From assembly GCA_902771725.1 (NCBI GenBank), contig CACXXT010000016.1, positions 1-53,661 of the forward strand: DNA of 53,661 bases, in the 5' to 3' direction. Below the pieces are notes generated by a model. That model saw nothing but the letters and a program-made list of their open reading frames with translations. It was not told where the DNA came from and searched no databases. Shown here in pieces: positions 1-14,173 of this stretch. Every line of letters begins with the position of its first letter. The first letter of the stretch is position 1. The position numbers and the translations under genes are program-made. The DNA comes from an uncultured Bacteroidales bacterium (GTDB taxonomy: Bacteria > Bacteroidota > Bacteroidia > Bacteroidales > Bacteroidaceae).

Positions 1-369
1 GCAGGTCTGGGAATCTACGACACGATGCAGTTCGTGAACAGCGACGTTCAGACCATTTGCACGGGTATGGCAGCTTCGATGGCTGCCGTCCTGCTCGTGG
101 CAGGCAAGGAGGGCAAGCGCAGCGCACTGCCCCACAGCCGTGTGATGATCCACCAGCCGCTGGGAGGCGTCTCCGGTCAGGCTTCCGACATCGAAATCGA
201 AGCACGCGAGATCCAGAAACTGAAGAAGGAACTCTATCAGATCATTGCTGAGCACAGCCACACCGAGTTCGACAAGGTCTGGGCTGACAGCGACCGCAAC
301 TACTGGATGACAGCAGAGGAAGCCAAGGCCTACGGCATGATTGACAATGTGCTGCAGCGCAAGGCTTAG
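1..369 (+). CDS. clpP: ATP-dependent Clp protease proteolytic subunit (3' part)
   Basis: The reading frame is open from base 1, so the 5' end lies outside the window and only the last 122 codons are seen. The product is the serine peptidase that forms the barrel of ClpXP and degrades unfolded or tagged proteins in the cytoplasm. The nucleophile motif GMAASMA and the catalytic-histidine motif IHQPLGG are both visible, followed by the usual C-terminal handle region. The gene ends 42 bp before clpX, in the classic clpP-clpX order, so the two are probably co-transcribed. Nothing looks broken apart from truncation by the window edge. Confidence 0.97.
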   Translation, partial: AGLGIYDTMQFVNSDVQTICTGMAASMAAVLLVAGKEGKRSALPHSRVMIHQPLGGVSGQASDIEIEAREIQKLKKELYQIIAEHSHTEFDKVWADSDRNYWMTAEEAKAYGMIDNVLQRKA

Positions 370-411
370 TGCGCGCGTGCGTACCTTATTTTAAATAAGA
401 GTTTTTATTTG

Positions 412-1659
412 ATGACAAGAAAAGTTCAACGCTGCTCTTTCTGTGGACGAACGGACAGTGATGTACGCCTGCTCATCACGGGTGAGTCTGGCGCCATCTG
501 TGACGACTGCCTCCGTCAGGCTTGGGATATTTTGCAGCAGCATGATACACAGGAGAAAGGCTCCCCGAAAGCCCCCTTGAAATCGGTAGGGGGGCTGCGC
601 CTGAAGGACTTGCCTCGTCCTGCTGATATCAAGGCCTATCTGGATCAGTACGTTATCGGGCAGGACGATGCCAAGCGCTACCTGAGTGTGGCTGTGTACA
701 ATCATTACAAACGACTGCTTCAGCCCTCGTCCGACGATGGTGTGGAAATCGAGAAGAGCAATATTGTCATGGTCGGTCCCACGGGAACGGGAAAGACGCT
801 GCTGGCACGCACCATAGCCAAACTCCTGAAGGTGCCTTTCACCATCGTGGACGCCACGGTGTTCACGGAAGCCGGTTATGTGGGCGAGGACGTTGAGAGT
901 ATCCTCTCGCGTCTGCTACAAGTGGCGGACTACGACTTGGAAAAAACCCAGCGAGGCATCGTCTTCATCGATGAGATCGACAAGATAGCACGCAAGAGCG
1001 ACAACCCCAGTATCACCCGCGACGTTTCGGGCGAAGGTGTGCAGCAGGGGCTGCTGAAGCTGCTGGAAGGAACCGTCGTCAATGTGCCTCCCAAGGGAGG
1101 ACGCAAACACCCGGATCAGGACTATGTTCACGTCGACACACGCAACATCCTCTTCATCTGCGGTGGCGCCTTCGATGGCATCGAACGGAAGATTGCCCAG
1201 CGCATGAACACCCACGTCGTCGGCTACAATGCCATTGAGAACGTGGCTCACATCGACCGCAATGACCTCATGCGCTATATCCAGCCGCAGGATCTCAAGT
1301 CCTTCGGGCTGATTCCGGAGATCATCGGGCGACTGCCTGTGCTGACGCATCTCGACCAACTCGACCGCCAAGCCTTGCGCAATATCCTGACCGAGCCCAA
1401 GAATTCACTCATCCGTCAGCAGCAGAAACTGTTTGCCATGGACGGCATCGAGCTGACTTTCGACGACGATGCGCTGGAGTATATGGTGGACAAGGCTGTG
1501 GAATTCAAGCTGGGGGCCCGAGGTCTCCGCAGCATCGTCGAGGCTATCATGATTACCCCTCAGTACGAGCTTCCTTCCTCTGGAATTAAGGAGTTCCGGG
1601 TGACGCGTGAATATGCTCGTCAGCAATTGGAGAAATCTACGGTGGGCATCTTCGGTTAA
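412..1659 (+). CDS. clpX: ATP-dependent Clp protease ATP-binding subunit ClpX
   Basis: The 415-residue product is the AAA+ unfoldase that feeds substrates to ClpP. The N-terminal C4 zinc-binding domain has Cys 8, 11, 30 and 33 (CSFC and CDDC pairs). The Walker A motif GPTGTGKT lies near residues 122-129 and the Walker B segment IVFIDEID near 183-190. Length and domain order are normal. A TTG sits immediately before the ATG at 412; the ATG is preferred because the zinc-finger N terminus follows directly. A hairpin with a T run follows the gene and should end the clpP-clpX transcript. Confidence 0.97.
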   Translation: MTRKVQRCSFCGRTDSDVRLLITGESGAICDDCLRQAWDILQQHDTQEKGSPKAPLKSVGGLRLKDLPRPADIKAYLDQYVIGQDDAKRYLSVAVYNHYKRLLQPSSDDGVEIEKSNIVMVGPTGTGKTLLARTIAKLLKVPFTIVDATVFTEAGYVGEDVESILSRLLQVADYDLEKTQRGIVFIDEIDKIARKSDNPSITRDVSGEGVQQGLLKLLEGTVVNVPPKGGRKHPDQDYVHVDTRNILFICGGAFDGIERKIAQRMNTHVVGYNAIENVAHIDRNDLMRYIQPQDLKSFGLIPEIIGRLPVLTHLDQLDRQALRNILTEPKNSLIRQQQKLFAMDGIELTFDDDALEYMVDKAVEFKLGARGLRSIVEAIMITPQYELPSSGIKEFRVTREYARQQLEKSTVGIFG

Positions 1660-1701
1660 AGTACACAAATTCTCCCCAAAAAGGGTGGAGAATTGTTATA
1701 T

Positions 1702-1746
1702 AAGCGCTTCTAATCTCAAAAAATGAGGTCTGGAAGCGCTTTTTTT
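1702..1746 (+). terminator. Rho-independent terminator after clpX
   Basis: A perfect 9-bp stem, AAGCGCTTC at 1702-1710 and GAAGCGCTT at 1733-1741, runs into a T tract ending at 1746. A second, smaller inverted repeat (AATTCTCC at 1668-1675 with GGAGAATT at 1687-1694) lies between it and the clpX stop but has no T run. The recQ promoter follows at once. Confidence 0.85.
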
Positions 1747-1767
1747 GTGAAAAATCTTACAGAAAAG

Positions 1768-1799
1768 TTGCACCATTGGAGGTTTTTTTTATATCTTTG
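1768..1799 (+). promoter_or_regulatory. recQ promoter (Bacteroidetes type)
   Basis: A -33 TTG at 1768-1770 and a -7 box TATCTTTG at 1792-1799 are separated by 21 nt, matching the Bacteroidetes primary sigma consensus. The predicted start of transcription lies about 15 nt before the recQ ATG, giving a short leader. Confidence 0.75.
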
Positions 1800-1821
1800 T
1801 AACGCACTTTACAAAGAACGC

Positions 1822-3993
1822 ATGAAGAATAACGTAGACCTAATCTCTCAATTGAAGCATTATTTCGGCTTCGACACCTTCAAGGGCGACCAGGAAGCAA
1901 TCATCTACAACTTGCTCGCAGGGCGCGACACTTTTGTCCTGATGCCCACGGGCGGTGGTAAGTCTCTGTGCTACCAGTTGCCGGCCTTGCTGATGGAGGG
2001 CACGGCCATTGTCATATCTCCTCTTATAGCCCTGATGAAGAATCAGGTGGATGCCATCCGACAGGTGAGCGCCGACGATGGAATAGCCCATTTCATGAAT
2101 TCCTCCCTGAACCGCGCAGCGCTCGACCAGGTGAAGAGCGACGTCCTCGCAGGACGTACGAAATTGCTTTATGTGGCACCAGAGTCGTTGACAAAAGAGG
2201 AGAACATCGATTTCCTCAAGCAGGTGAAGATTTCATTCTATGCCGTGGACGAGGCGCATTGTATCTCGGAATGGGGACATGACTTCCGTCCTGAATATCG
2301 CCGTATTCGACCGATTGTCAACGAAATAGGTGTGGCACCTGTCATAGCTCTCACGGCTACTGCGACCGACAAGGTGCGCGATGATATCAAGAAGAACCTC
2401 GGAATGCCGGATGCCGACGAGTTCCGCAGCTCCTTCAACCGTCCTAATCTCTACTACGAAGTACGTCCTAAGACCAAAGATATTGACAAAGATATCGTAA
2501 AGTTCATCAAGCAGAATCCCGGCAAGAGTGGCATCATCTATTGCCTCTCGCGCAAGAAAGTGGAGGAACTGGCAGAAGTGCTCCGGGCAAATGACATCAA
2601 CGCCCGCGCTTATCATGCAGGTATGGATACTCCCACCCGCACCCAGACGCAGGATGATTTCGTCATGGACCGCATCGATGTCATCGTGGCTACTATTGCC
2701 TTCGGCATGGGCATCGACAAACCGGACGTCCGCTTCGTCATCCACTACGATATTCCCAAGAGCCTCGAGGGCTACTATCAGGAGACAGGACGCGCCGGGC
2801 GCGACGGCGGCGAGGGAAAGTGCATCACTTTCTACACCTATCGCGACCTCCAGAAGCTGGAGAAGTTCATGGAAGGCAAACCCGTGGCCGAACAGGATAT
2901 CGGGCGTCAGCTCCTGCAGGAGACGGCTTCCTACGCCGAGACCTCTGTCTGCCGCCGTCGTGTGCTGCTTCATTATTTTGGCGAGGAGTACACGGAAGAG
3001 AATTGCCACAACTGCGACAACTGCTTGCATCCCAAGGCTTTGACCGAGGCCAAGGACGACCTCAAGATGGCATTGGAAGTCATCCGCGACGTGAAAGAGA
3101 ACTTCAAGGTGCCTCATGTGCTGGATGTGCTCACCGGGAATCCCACCGAGGAAGTCATTGCCCACAAGCACGACGACCTCGAGTGCTTCGGCTGTGGTGA
3201 CCAGAAGGATTCGCGCTACTGGAACACCGTGCTGCGTCAGGCACTTCTGGGTGGTTATATCTATAAGGAGGTGGAGAACTACGGACTGCTGAAGCTCACC
3301 GACGAAGGCCGGTCCTTCATCCGCAAACCGCACTCTTTCATGATCTCCCTCGACAACGACTTCGAGAGCGACTATGTCGACATGGAAGGTGGCACAGGTG
3401 CACTCGACGAGGTGCTGCTGGCGATGCTCAAGAGCCTGCGCAAGCAGGTGGCAGAGGCGAAGAAGATCCCCCCCTACGTCATCTTCCAGGACCAGAGCCT
3501 CGAAGCCATGGCCACCGTCTATCCCCTGACAATCGACGAACTGAAAACCATCCCCGGGGTGGGAGAGGGCAAGGCCAAACGCTATGGCCGCGAGTTCTGC
3601 GAACTCATCTGCCGCCACTGCGAGGAAAACGAGATTGACCGCCCCGTTGACATCCGTGTGCGCACGGTAGCCAACAAGAGCAAGAACAAGGTGAGCATCA
3701 TCCAGAGCATCGACCGCAAGGTGGATCTCGAAGTGCTTGCCAAGAGCAAGGGAATGGACTTCGAAGAATTCCTCGACGAACTGGACGCCATCGTCGACAG
3801 CGGAACGAAACTGGATATCAACTACTATCTCAATTCCATCATGGATGCAGACCAGATAGAGGATATTTTTGAGTATTTCCGCGAGAGCGAAACCGATGAC
3901 ATCGACGATGCCCTCGATGAACTGGAGGACGACTACACCGAGGACCAGATCCGTCTTGTCCGCATCAAGTTCATCAGCGAATTGGGCAACTGA
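1822..3993 (+). CDS. recQ: ATP-dependent DNA helicase RecQ
   Basis: The product is a 723-residue superfamily 2 3'-5' helicase that acts in recombination and repair. Visible parts are the Walker A motif MPTGGGKS near residue 41, the DEAH box with the RecQ-specific ISEWGHDFRPEY signature near 143-155, motif VI (QETGRAGRDG), a zinc-binding Cys cluster (CRRR, CHNCDNC), a winged-helix segment and an HRDC domain near 515-600. A long acidic C-terminal extension follows HRDC, as in other Bacteroidales RecQ. The frame is open upstream to 1723, but that stretch overlaps the terminator and promoter, so the ATG at 1822 is chosen. Confidence 0.95.
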   Translation: MKNNVDLISQLKHYFGFDTFKGDQEAIIYNLLAGRDTFVLMPTGGGKSLCYQLPALLMEGTAIVISPLIALMKNQVDAIRQVSADDGIAHFMNSSLNRAALDQVKSDVLAGRTKLLYVAPESLTKEENIDFLKQVKISFYAVDEAHCISEWGHDFRPEYRRIRPIVNEIGVAPVIALTATATDKVRDDIKKNLGMPDADEFRSSFNRPNLYYEVRPKTKDIDKDIVKFIKQNPGKSGIIYCLSRKKVEELAEVLRANDINARAYHAGMDTPTRTQTQDDFVMDRIDVIVATIAFGMGIDKPDVRFVIHYDIPKSLEGYYQETGRAGRDGGEGKCITFYTYRDLQKLEKFMEGKPVAEQDIGRQLLQETASYAETSVCRRRVLLHYFGEEYTEENCHNCDNCLHPKALTEAKDDLKMALEVIRDVKENFKVPHVLDVLTGNPTEEVIAHKHDDLECFGCGDQKDSRYWNTVLRQALLGGYIYKEVENYGLLKLTDEGRSFIRKPHSFMISLDNDFESDYVDMEGGTGALDEVLLAMLKSLRKQVAEAKKIPPYVIFQDQSLEAMATVYPLTIDELKTIPGVGEGKAKRYGREFCELICRHCEENEIDRPVDIRVRTVANKSKNKVSIIQSIDRKVDLEVLAKSKGMDFEEFLDELDAIVDSGTKLDINYYLNSIMDADQIEDIFEYFRESETDDIDDALDELEDDYTEDQIRLVRIKFISELGN

Positions 3994-4025
3994 TTCGTCC
4001 CGCTTTTCGATGCTAAAATACCTTG

Positions 4026-5643
<1,618 letters not shown>

Positions 5644-5712
5644 GGGGAAACTCTGAGATTGTAAGATTGAAAAATTAGATATCGAATTTTGAAAATTGAG
5701 ATATTGAGAACA

Positions 5713-7149
5713 ATGAAACAGTTATCGTATCTTCTGTCCTTTGTCATGTGTCTTTTAGCTCAGACCGCTTTTGCGCAGTCTGCCGACCCCGTTGTCATGA
5801 AGATAAATGGCAAGGACGTCACTCGCAGCGAGTTTGAGTATAACTTCAACAAGAACAATACCGATGGCGTCATCGACAAGAAGTCCGTGGAGGAGTATGC
5901 AGAACTCTTTGTTAACTACAAACTGAAGGTCGAAGCTGCCCTGGATGCCAAACTCGACACCCTCAGCAGCTACCAGCAGGAGTTCCGCAGTTATCGCGAC
6001 CAGCAGATCCGTCCCCTCCTCGTCACTCCCGAAGCCGAAGAAGCCGAGGTGCGCTCCTACTACGACAATATGCTTCGCCAGCTCGAGGGCAAACAGCTGA
6101 TACAGCCCGCTCACATCTTTGTCCGCATGATTCAGCAGGCAACCCCCGAGCAGCAGACGGCCGCCAAGGCGCGTATCGACAGCATCAATTCCGTGCTGGC
6201 CCAGGGACGTGACTTCGCGGAGGTCGCCATGCAGTGTTCCGAGGATCAGGGAACGGCGCGCCGCGGAGGTGTCATCGGATGGATTGGCCCGCACCAGCTG
6301 CTGAAGGAGCTGGAGGACGCTGCCTATGCACTTCAGGTCGGAGAAGTAAGCCAGCCCCTGCAGTCCACCGTGGGATGGCACATCATCAAGCTGATGGATA
6401 CCAAGCCCCTGGAACCCTACGACACCCTGGCACCCAGAATCCGCCAGTTCCTCGATGCCCGTGGAATGAAGGACAAGATTGCCGGCGCCGTGGTCGACAG
6501 CCTGGTCAAGATCAGCGACGGGCAGAAGACTGCCGAGCAGGTGATGGACGAGGAGTCCGACCGCCTGGCTGCACAGGACGACGAACTGAAGTACCTCATA
6601 CAGGAGTATCACGACGGCCTGTTGCTTTATGAAATCTGTCAGCGCCAGGTCTGGGAGCCTGCTGCCAAGGACACCGCAGCTCTGGAGAACTACTTCAAGA
6701 AGAACAAGAAGAACTACACGTTCGAGCGCCCCACCTACGCCGGAGCACTCCTCCAGGCTCAGGACGCGCAGGTGCTCAAGCAGGTACAGAAAGCCCTGAA
6801 GAAGCAGAAGAACGAGAACCGATGGGCAGATATCGTCAAGACTCAGTTCAACAAGGATTCCGTGCAGGTGCGCTTCGAGCGCAGGATGTTCACCCAGGGC
6901 GACAATGCTCTCGTAGACTCGCTGGTATTCAAGGTGCGCGAGGGCAAGTCCCGTCTGAATCCCCGCTATCCCGCCACAGCCGTGATGGGGCGCCTGCTGA
7001 AGAAGGGACCCAAATACTGGTACGACGTGAACGCTCAGGTCGTGGCTGACTATCAGGCTACGAAGGAGCGGGAGTTCGTCGAAGAGCTCCGCCGTCGCTA
7101 TCCCGTGGTTATTTACAAGGAGGCTTTAGCTACCGTTAACAAACACTGA
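5713..7149 (+). CDS. PpiC/parvulin-type peptidyl-prolyl isomerase, periplasmic
   Basis: The 478-residue product has a cleavable signal peptide (MKQLSYLLSFVMCLLAQTAFAQ). A helical chaperone segment precedes a parvulin domain near residues 130-240, where the parvulin-typical GGVIGWIG and GWHIIKLMD motifs are seen. The C-terminal half resembles a second, degenerate PPIase-like region. It probably escorts outer-membrane proteins through the periplasm, like SurA or PrsA. It ends 2 nt before the next gene, also SurA-like, so the two form an operon. The ATG at 5713 gives a better signal peptide than the one at 5689. Confidence 0.85.
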   Translation: MKQLSYLLSFVMCLLAQTAFAQSADPVVMKINGKDVTRSEFEYNFNKNNTDGVIDKKSVEEYAELFVNYKLKVEAALDAKLDTLSSYQQEFRSYRDQQIRPLLVTPEAEEAEVRSYYDNMLRQLEGKQLIQPAHIFVRMIQQATPEQQTAAKARIDSINSVLAQGRDFAEVAMQCSEDQGTARRGGVIGWIGPHQLLKELEDAAYALQVGEVSQPLQSTVGWHIIKLMDTKPLEPYDTLAPRIRQFLDARGMKDKIAGAVVDSLVKISDGQKTAEQVMDEESDRLAAQDDELKYLIQEYHDGLLLYEICQRQVWEPAAKDTAALENYFKKNKKNYTFERPTYAGALLQAQDAQVLKQVQKALKKQKNENRWADIVKTQFNKDSVQVRFERRMFTQGDNALVDSLVFKVREGKSRLNPRYPATAVMGRLLKKGPKYWYDVNAQVVADYQATKEREFVEELRRRYPVVIYKEALATVNKH

Positions 7150-7151
7150 AA

Positions 7152-8516
7152 ATGAGACTCAAATACCTTTTTGCTGCACTTCTGGTGGGGCTTCATCTGA
7201 CGGCCGCTGCACAGATGAACAATGTCATCGACGAAGTCGTATGGGTCGTGGGCGATGAGGCCATCTTCCGCAGCGATGTGGAGAAGACACGCCAGCAGAT
7301 GCAGCGCGTCACGGGAAACCCCTACTGCACCATTCCCGAGAACCTCGCCCTGCAGAAACTCTTCCTGCATCAGGCAAAAATCGACTCCATCGACGTGCCG
7401 GCAGAGAACGTCAACCGACGTGTGGAGCAGTTTATTAATCAATGGGTACAGGATGCGGGCTCCAAGGAGAAACTGGAGGAGTACCGTGGAATGACGCTTT
7501 CTCAGATCCGTGAGGAAACCTATGACCTCATACGTTCTAATCTGATAATGAACGAGGTGCGGGACCATCTGACCAAGGACATCAAGGTGACTCCGGCCGA
7601 GGTACGCCATTTCTTCAAGGACTTCCCCGAGGACTCACTTCCGCTGATTCCCACACAGGTGGAGGTAGAACTTCTGGCCGAGCATCCCAAGGTGCGTCAG
7701 GAGGAAATCGACCGCATCAAAGGACTGCTGCGCGACTACACCGAGCAGATCAACAGCGGTAGCCAGACCTTCTCCGTACTGGCACGTATGTACAGCGACG
7801 ACACCGAGTCTGCCCGGCAGGGTGGGGAAATGGACTACATGAGCAAGATGGACCTCGATCCAGCCTTCGCCAACGTGGCATGGAGCCTCACCGACCCGAA
7901 GAAGGTGTCGAAGATTGTGGAGTCGCAGTATGGCTACCACATCATCCAGCTCGTGGACAAGCGCGGCGACAAGCTGAAACTGCGTCATATTCTCAAGCGT
8001 GTGCATGTGGATGACCGCGATGTGGAGGCCGGCCTCTCGCGACTGGACTCCATCGTGACGGACATCAAGGCAGAGAAGTTTACCTTCGAGGATGCTGCCA
8101 GCTTGCTTTCCGACGACAAGGACTCGCGCAACAACCGCGGTCTGATGTTCAACGTCACCCAGAACCCCACTAACGGCGAGCGTATGCGTACTTCCCGCTT
8201 CCGTATGGCAGAATTGCCTACGGAGATTGCCCGCGTGGTCGAAGGAATGGAGGTCGGCGAGATTTCCAAGCCTTTCCAGATGATGGACAAGGCCGGCAAG
8301 ACACAGTGCGTCGTCGTCAAGCTCAAGAGCCGCATCCCCTCCCACACAGCCACCATCACTGAGGACTTCCAGATCCTCAGGCAGATTGTGCACAACCGCC
8401 GTTCCGATGAGTTCATCGAGAAATGGATTCGCGAGAAACAACGTTCCACCTACGTGCGCATCCATCCCGACTGGCAGAACTGTGAGTTCCAGTATCCCGG
8501 ATGGATTAAGGACTAA
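7152..8516 (+). CDS. SurA-like periplasmic chaperone / peptidyl-prolyl isomerase
   Basis: The 454-residue product has a signal peptide (cleavage near AAAQ), a SurA N-terminal-like domain (IDEVVWVVGDEAIFRSDVE), a first parvulin domain near 170-280 (GGEMDYM, YGYHIIQLVDKRG) and a second, weaker parvulin region near 285-400. This two-parvulin layout is that of SurA, which delivers beta-barrel precursors to the BAM complex. It sits between another PpiC protein and an OstA-like protein, so the run looks dedicated to outer-membrane assembly. The symbol is left blank because Bacteroidales carry several SurA paralogues. Confidence 0.85.
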   Translation: MRLKYLFAALLVGLHLTAAAQMNNVIDEVVWVVGDEAIFRSDVEKTRQQMQRVTGNPYCTIPENLALQKLFLHQAKIDSIDVPAENVNRRVEQFINQWVQDAGSKEKLEEYRGMTLSQIREETYDLIRSNLIMNEVRDHLTKDIKVTPAEVRHFFKDFPEDSLPLIPTQVEVELLAEHPKVRQEEIDRIKGLLRDYTEQINSGSQTFSVLARMYSDDTESARQGGEMDYMSKMDLDPAFANVAWSLTDPKKVSKIVESQYGYHIIQLVDKRGDKLKLRHILKRVHVDDRDVEAGLSRLDSIVTDIKAEKFTFEDAASLLSDDKDSRNNRGLMFNVTQNPTNGERMRTSRFRMAELPTEIARVVEGMEVGEISKPFQMMDKAGKTQCVVVKLKSRIPSHTATITEDFQILRQIVHNRRSDEFIEKWIREKQRSTYVRIHPDWQNCEFQYPGWIKD

Positions 8517-8531
8517 AGAAGACTGTCGCTG

Positions 8532-10331
8532 TTGAAACCGCGCTACCTCCTTTTCATGATTGTGGCGTTTGCGGCTATATGCATCTTAGCTGCGCCGCCG
8601 GCGCGCCGAGGCAACGAAAAGCCTCGGCAGAAAGGGTCGTTGATTCATCTGCTACATGCCGACGAACTGTACTTCAACCAGCGCATCAATCGAGATGCAC
8701 AAATCCTGGTGGGCCACGTCCGCTTTCGCCACGACGACGTCATCCTGACTTGCGACAGCGCGCTCTACTACCAGCAGTCCAACTCCTTCGATGCCTTTGG
8801 CAATGTCCACATGAATCAGGGCGACACGCTGACGCTCGTCTCCGACGTCCTCTTTTACGACGGCTCCGACCAGCTGGCACGTGCACGCTACAATGTGGTC
8901 CTGACCCACAACAAGACCCGCCTCTATTGCGACTCTCTGGACTACGACCGCCTCTACGAACTCGGCTATTTCTTCAATGGAGGCCGCATGGTCGATGGCG
9001 ACAACACCCTCGAGAGCGAGTGGGGACAGTACAGCCCGCCCACCCGCGAGGCCGTGTTCAACTACAACGTGGATCTCAAGAGTCCCAAGACCACCCTCGT
9101 ATCGGACACCCTGCACTACAACACCGGTTCCGGCTTCGCCCGCATCGTAGGTCCCTCGAATATCGATAACGGCGACAACCACATCTACAGCGAAAACGGC
9201 ACCTACGACACCCGTGGCGAACGTGCCTACCTCCTCGAACGATCCATCGTCAGCAACAAAGGCGTCAGCATCGAGGGCGATTCCCTCTACTACCAGTCGG
9301 ACAGCACCCTCTCCAAGGCCTATGGCCGCGTGGTCTACATCGACCGCGACAACCGCAACGAGCTCCGTGGCAACTACCTCCTCTACAGCGACTCCCTGGG
9401 CTATGCCGAAGCTGCCGACAGCGCTGTCTGCATCGACTATTCCCAGCGAGACACTTTCTACGTCCACGCCGACACCTTCAAGCTCTTCACCTACTACCTG
9501 GAGCCTGACTCCCTTCCCGCCTCCCCCCCGGACTCCCTTCCCCCGCGTCCTGTTGTCGGCGGTTTGTCCGCCGACATCCCCCTCCCTGCCGCCCCATCTC
9601 CCCAAGACTCCCTCGCCTCCTCCCCCTCTCCCGCCCCCGTTGATTCCGTCTGGCGCGAAATCCGGGCTTACAACCACGTCCGCGCCTATCGCCGGGATGT
9701 CCAGGCAGTCTGTGACTCCATGGTGTTCATCTCCAAGGACTCCTGCATGACGATGTACAAGGACCCCATCCTCTGGCAGAACGGCCAGCAGCTCTTGGGT
9801 GAAGAGATCAAGGCCTGGGTCAACGACTCCACCGTCGACAGCACCCACGTCATCCGCCAAGCCCTCTCCGTGGAGCGCATAGATTCGATGTGCTACAATC
9901 AGATTACCGGCGCCATCATGCGCAGCTTCTTCGTCAAGGGGAAGATGGATCGCACCATCGTCGAGGGCAATGTCCTCGTCAACTACTATCCCTTCGACTC
10001 GGACAGCCTGATGATTGGCATGCTGCATGCCGAAGGTCCTGTCCTGCAGCTCTTCATGGGTGAGAAGAAGGTAGACCAGATCAAGTTTATTGGGCAGGTC
10101 GATGGATGCCTCCATCCACTCGCACTCATACAGCCCAGCGTACGTTATCTCGAGAACTTCCAGTGGTTTGAGTACGTACGTCCCCTGGATAAAGACGACA
10201 TCTTCAACTGGCGCCCCAAGAAACCCGGCACGGAACTCAAGGCCTCCGTTCAGCACTCTAAACCCAAGTCCAATATGCTCGGCAAAAGCGCAGGGCCACC
10301 GGGAGGTGCCAAGGGCCTGAAAGCCCAGTAA
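8532..10331 (+). CDS. OstA/LptA-like organic solvent tolerance domain protein
   Basis: The 599-residue product starts at TTG 8532, which gives a signal-like N terminus (KPRYLLFMIVAFAAICILA). An internal ATG at 8556 is the alternative. The rest is a long run of repeated beta-jellyroll units, seen as recurring DSLYY, DTL and VRF patterns, as in the OstA/LptA family that binds and bridges LPS across the periplasm. A Pro/Ser-rich, low-complexity segment near residues 318-375 is encoded by C-rich DNA and interrupts the repeats. It follows the SurA-like gene by 15 nt. Confidence 0.8.
   Translation: MKPRYLLFMIVAFAAICILAAPPARRGNEKPRQKGSLIHLLHADELYFNQRINRDAQILVGHVRFRHDDVILTCDSALYYQQSNSFDAFGNVHMNQGDTLTLVSDVLFYDGSDQLARARYNVVLTHNKTRLYCDSLDYDRLYELGYFFNGGRMVDGDNTLESEWGQYSPPTREAVFNYNVDLKSPKTTLVSDTLHYNTGSGFARIVGPSNIDNGDNHIYSENGTYDTRGERAYLLERSIVSNKGVSIEGDSLYYQSDSTLSKAYGRVVYIDRDNRNELRGNYLLYSDSLGYAEAADSAVCIDYSQRDTFYVHADTFKLFTYYLEPDSLPASPPDSLPPRPVVGGLSADIPLPAAPSPQDSLASSPSPAPVDSVWREIRAYNHVRAYRRDVQAVCDSMVFISKDSCMTMYKDPILWQNGQQLLGEEIKAWVNDSTVDSTHVIRQALSVERIDSMCYNQITGAIMRSFFVKGKMDRTIVEGNVLVNYYPFDSDSLMIGMLHAEGPVLQLFMGEKKVDQIKFIGQVDGCLHPLALIQPSVRYLENFQWFEYVRPLDKDDIFNWRPKKPGTELKASVQHSKPKSNMLGKSAGPPGGAKGLKAQ
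9491..9650 (+). repeat. C-rich low-complexity insert with hairpin inside the OstA-like gene
   Basis: This stretch is strongly C-rich on the + strand, built of CCTCCCC/CTCCCTT-type units. It contains a perfect 8-bp hairpin, GTCGGCGG at 9555-9562 and CCGCCGAC at 9568-9575 with a TTTGT loop. It encodes the Pro/Ser-rich spacer and keeps frame. Similar C-rich DNA occurs between mutL and trpS and inside hemW. Confidence 0.6.
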
Positions 10332-10335
10332 CCCA

Positions 10336-10373
10336 AAACTCTAAACTCTCCACTCTAAACTCTAAACTAAATA
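10336..10373 (+). repeat. Heptamer-repeat leader (CTCTAAA type) before the 98-aa gene
   Basis: Repeats of the heptamer AACTCTA/CTCTAAA fill the gap and end in ACTCTAAACTAAATA directly before the ATG at 10374. In the sense orientation the same words stand before the GH30 gene and before the smalltalk gene. Confidence 0.8.
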
Positions 10374-10670
10374 ATGTCCCTCTTCTCCACCCGCAACCCA
10401 CGTCGTTTCCGCGGCGTCCACATCTACACCTCCGAGCGTCAGGACAAACTCGACCGCCTCGTTGCTGAGGCCAAGCGCGAGGAACAAATCGCCAAGGGCG
10501 AGAAGCCTGAGTACGTGCCCGATATTGAATCCTATCGCGGCAAGTTCGCCCAGAATCTCCGCAAGGCAGACCCCGACCGCCGGCGCCTCCACCCAGGCGT
10601 GGCCATCGCCATCATTGTTGTGCTGCTCATACTCTGGCACTACCTCATGACCGGCTCCTTCCGTTTCTAG
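10374..10670 (+). CDS. Small single-pass membrane protein, unknown function
   Basis: The 98-residue protein has a basic, charged N-terminal two thirds with a short predicted helix (RQDKLDRLVAEAKREEQ). One hydrophobic segment near residues 75-92 (GVAIAIIVVLLILWHYL) is followed by a very short tail. The orientation is likely N-in, anchored near the C terminus. It lies between the OstA-like gene and mutL in the same direction. I do not recognise a named family. The start is fixed by the ATG right after the heptamer leader. Confidence 0.75.
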   Translation: MSLFSTRNPRRFRGVHIYTSERQDKLDRLVAEAKREEQIAKGEKPEYVPDIESYRGKFAQNLRKADPDRRRLHPGVAIAIIVVLLILWHYLMTGSFRF

Positions 10671-10674
10671 CCCC

Positions 10675-10705
10675 CAACTCTAAATTCTAAACTCAATAAC
10701 TCTGA
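10675..10705 (+). repeat. Degenerate heptamer repeat upstream of mutL
   Basis: Words AACTCTAAATTCTAAACTCAATAAC of the same family as the 10336 leader occur here, but 18 nt before the mutL start instead of touching it. The copies are less regular. Confidence 0.55.
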
Positions 10706-10722
10706 GCAAAGTTTGTACCCCA

Positions 10723-13933
<3,211 letters not shown>

Positions 13934-13973
13934 TTTGCTTCAGCCTCCCGGACCTCCCTCTTCCGCATACAAC

Positions 13974-14003
13974 ATCCCCGCCGGACACGCATCCGGCGGG
14001 GAT
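13974..14003 (+). terminator. Terminator hairpin after trpS
   Basis: A perfect 12-bp GC-rich stem (ATCCCCGCCGGA at 13974-13985 and its complement at 13992-14003) with a 6-nt loop is followed by TCCTTTA. It closes the core block to the left of the primase cassette. Confidence 0.8.
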
Positions 14004-14097
14004 TCCTTTATCTATGCTTGCGAATCACCTTTCTCTTACTCTTACTCTCGCTCTTTCGCTCTCTCTCTTGTTCTCGCGTGTGCGCGTGAATAATTTT

Positions 14098-14173
14098 TTG
14101 AAAAAATGTCAGAATCTTACGCATAAGGCACTTAATTAGTTCGAATAGAGCAAATTAGCGTGCGTAAGATTCT
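14098..14173. repeat. Left-end inverted repeat of the cassette
   Basis: AGAATCTTACGCA at 14111-14123 and its exact complement at 14161-14173 form a 13-bp inverted repeat with a 37-nt spacer. The outer 26 bp (14098-14123) are the terminal repeat shared with the right end. Confidence 0.85.

Noticed and set aside
2233..3618. Long open frame on the strand opposite recQ
   Set aside because: It lies entirely antisense to recQ, has no recognisable motif and follows codon structure of the real gene. The same holds for the frames opposite guaB, the OstA-like gene, tsf, the dehydratase, porU, the EF-G-like gene and the thioredoxin-like gene.
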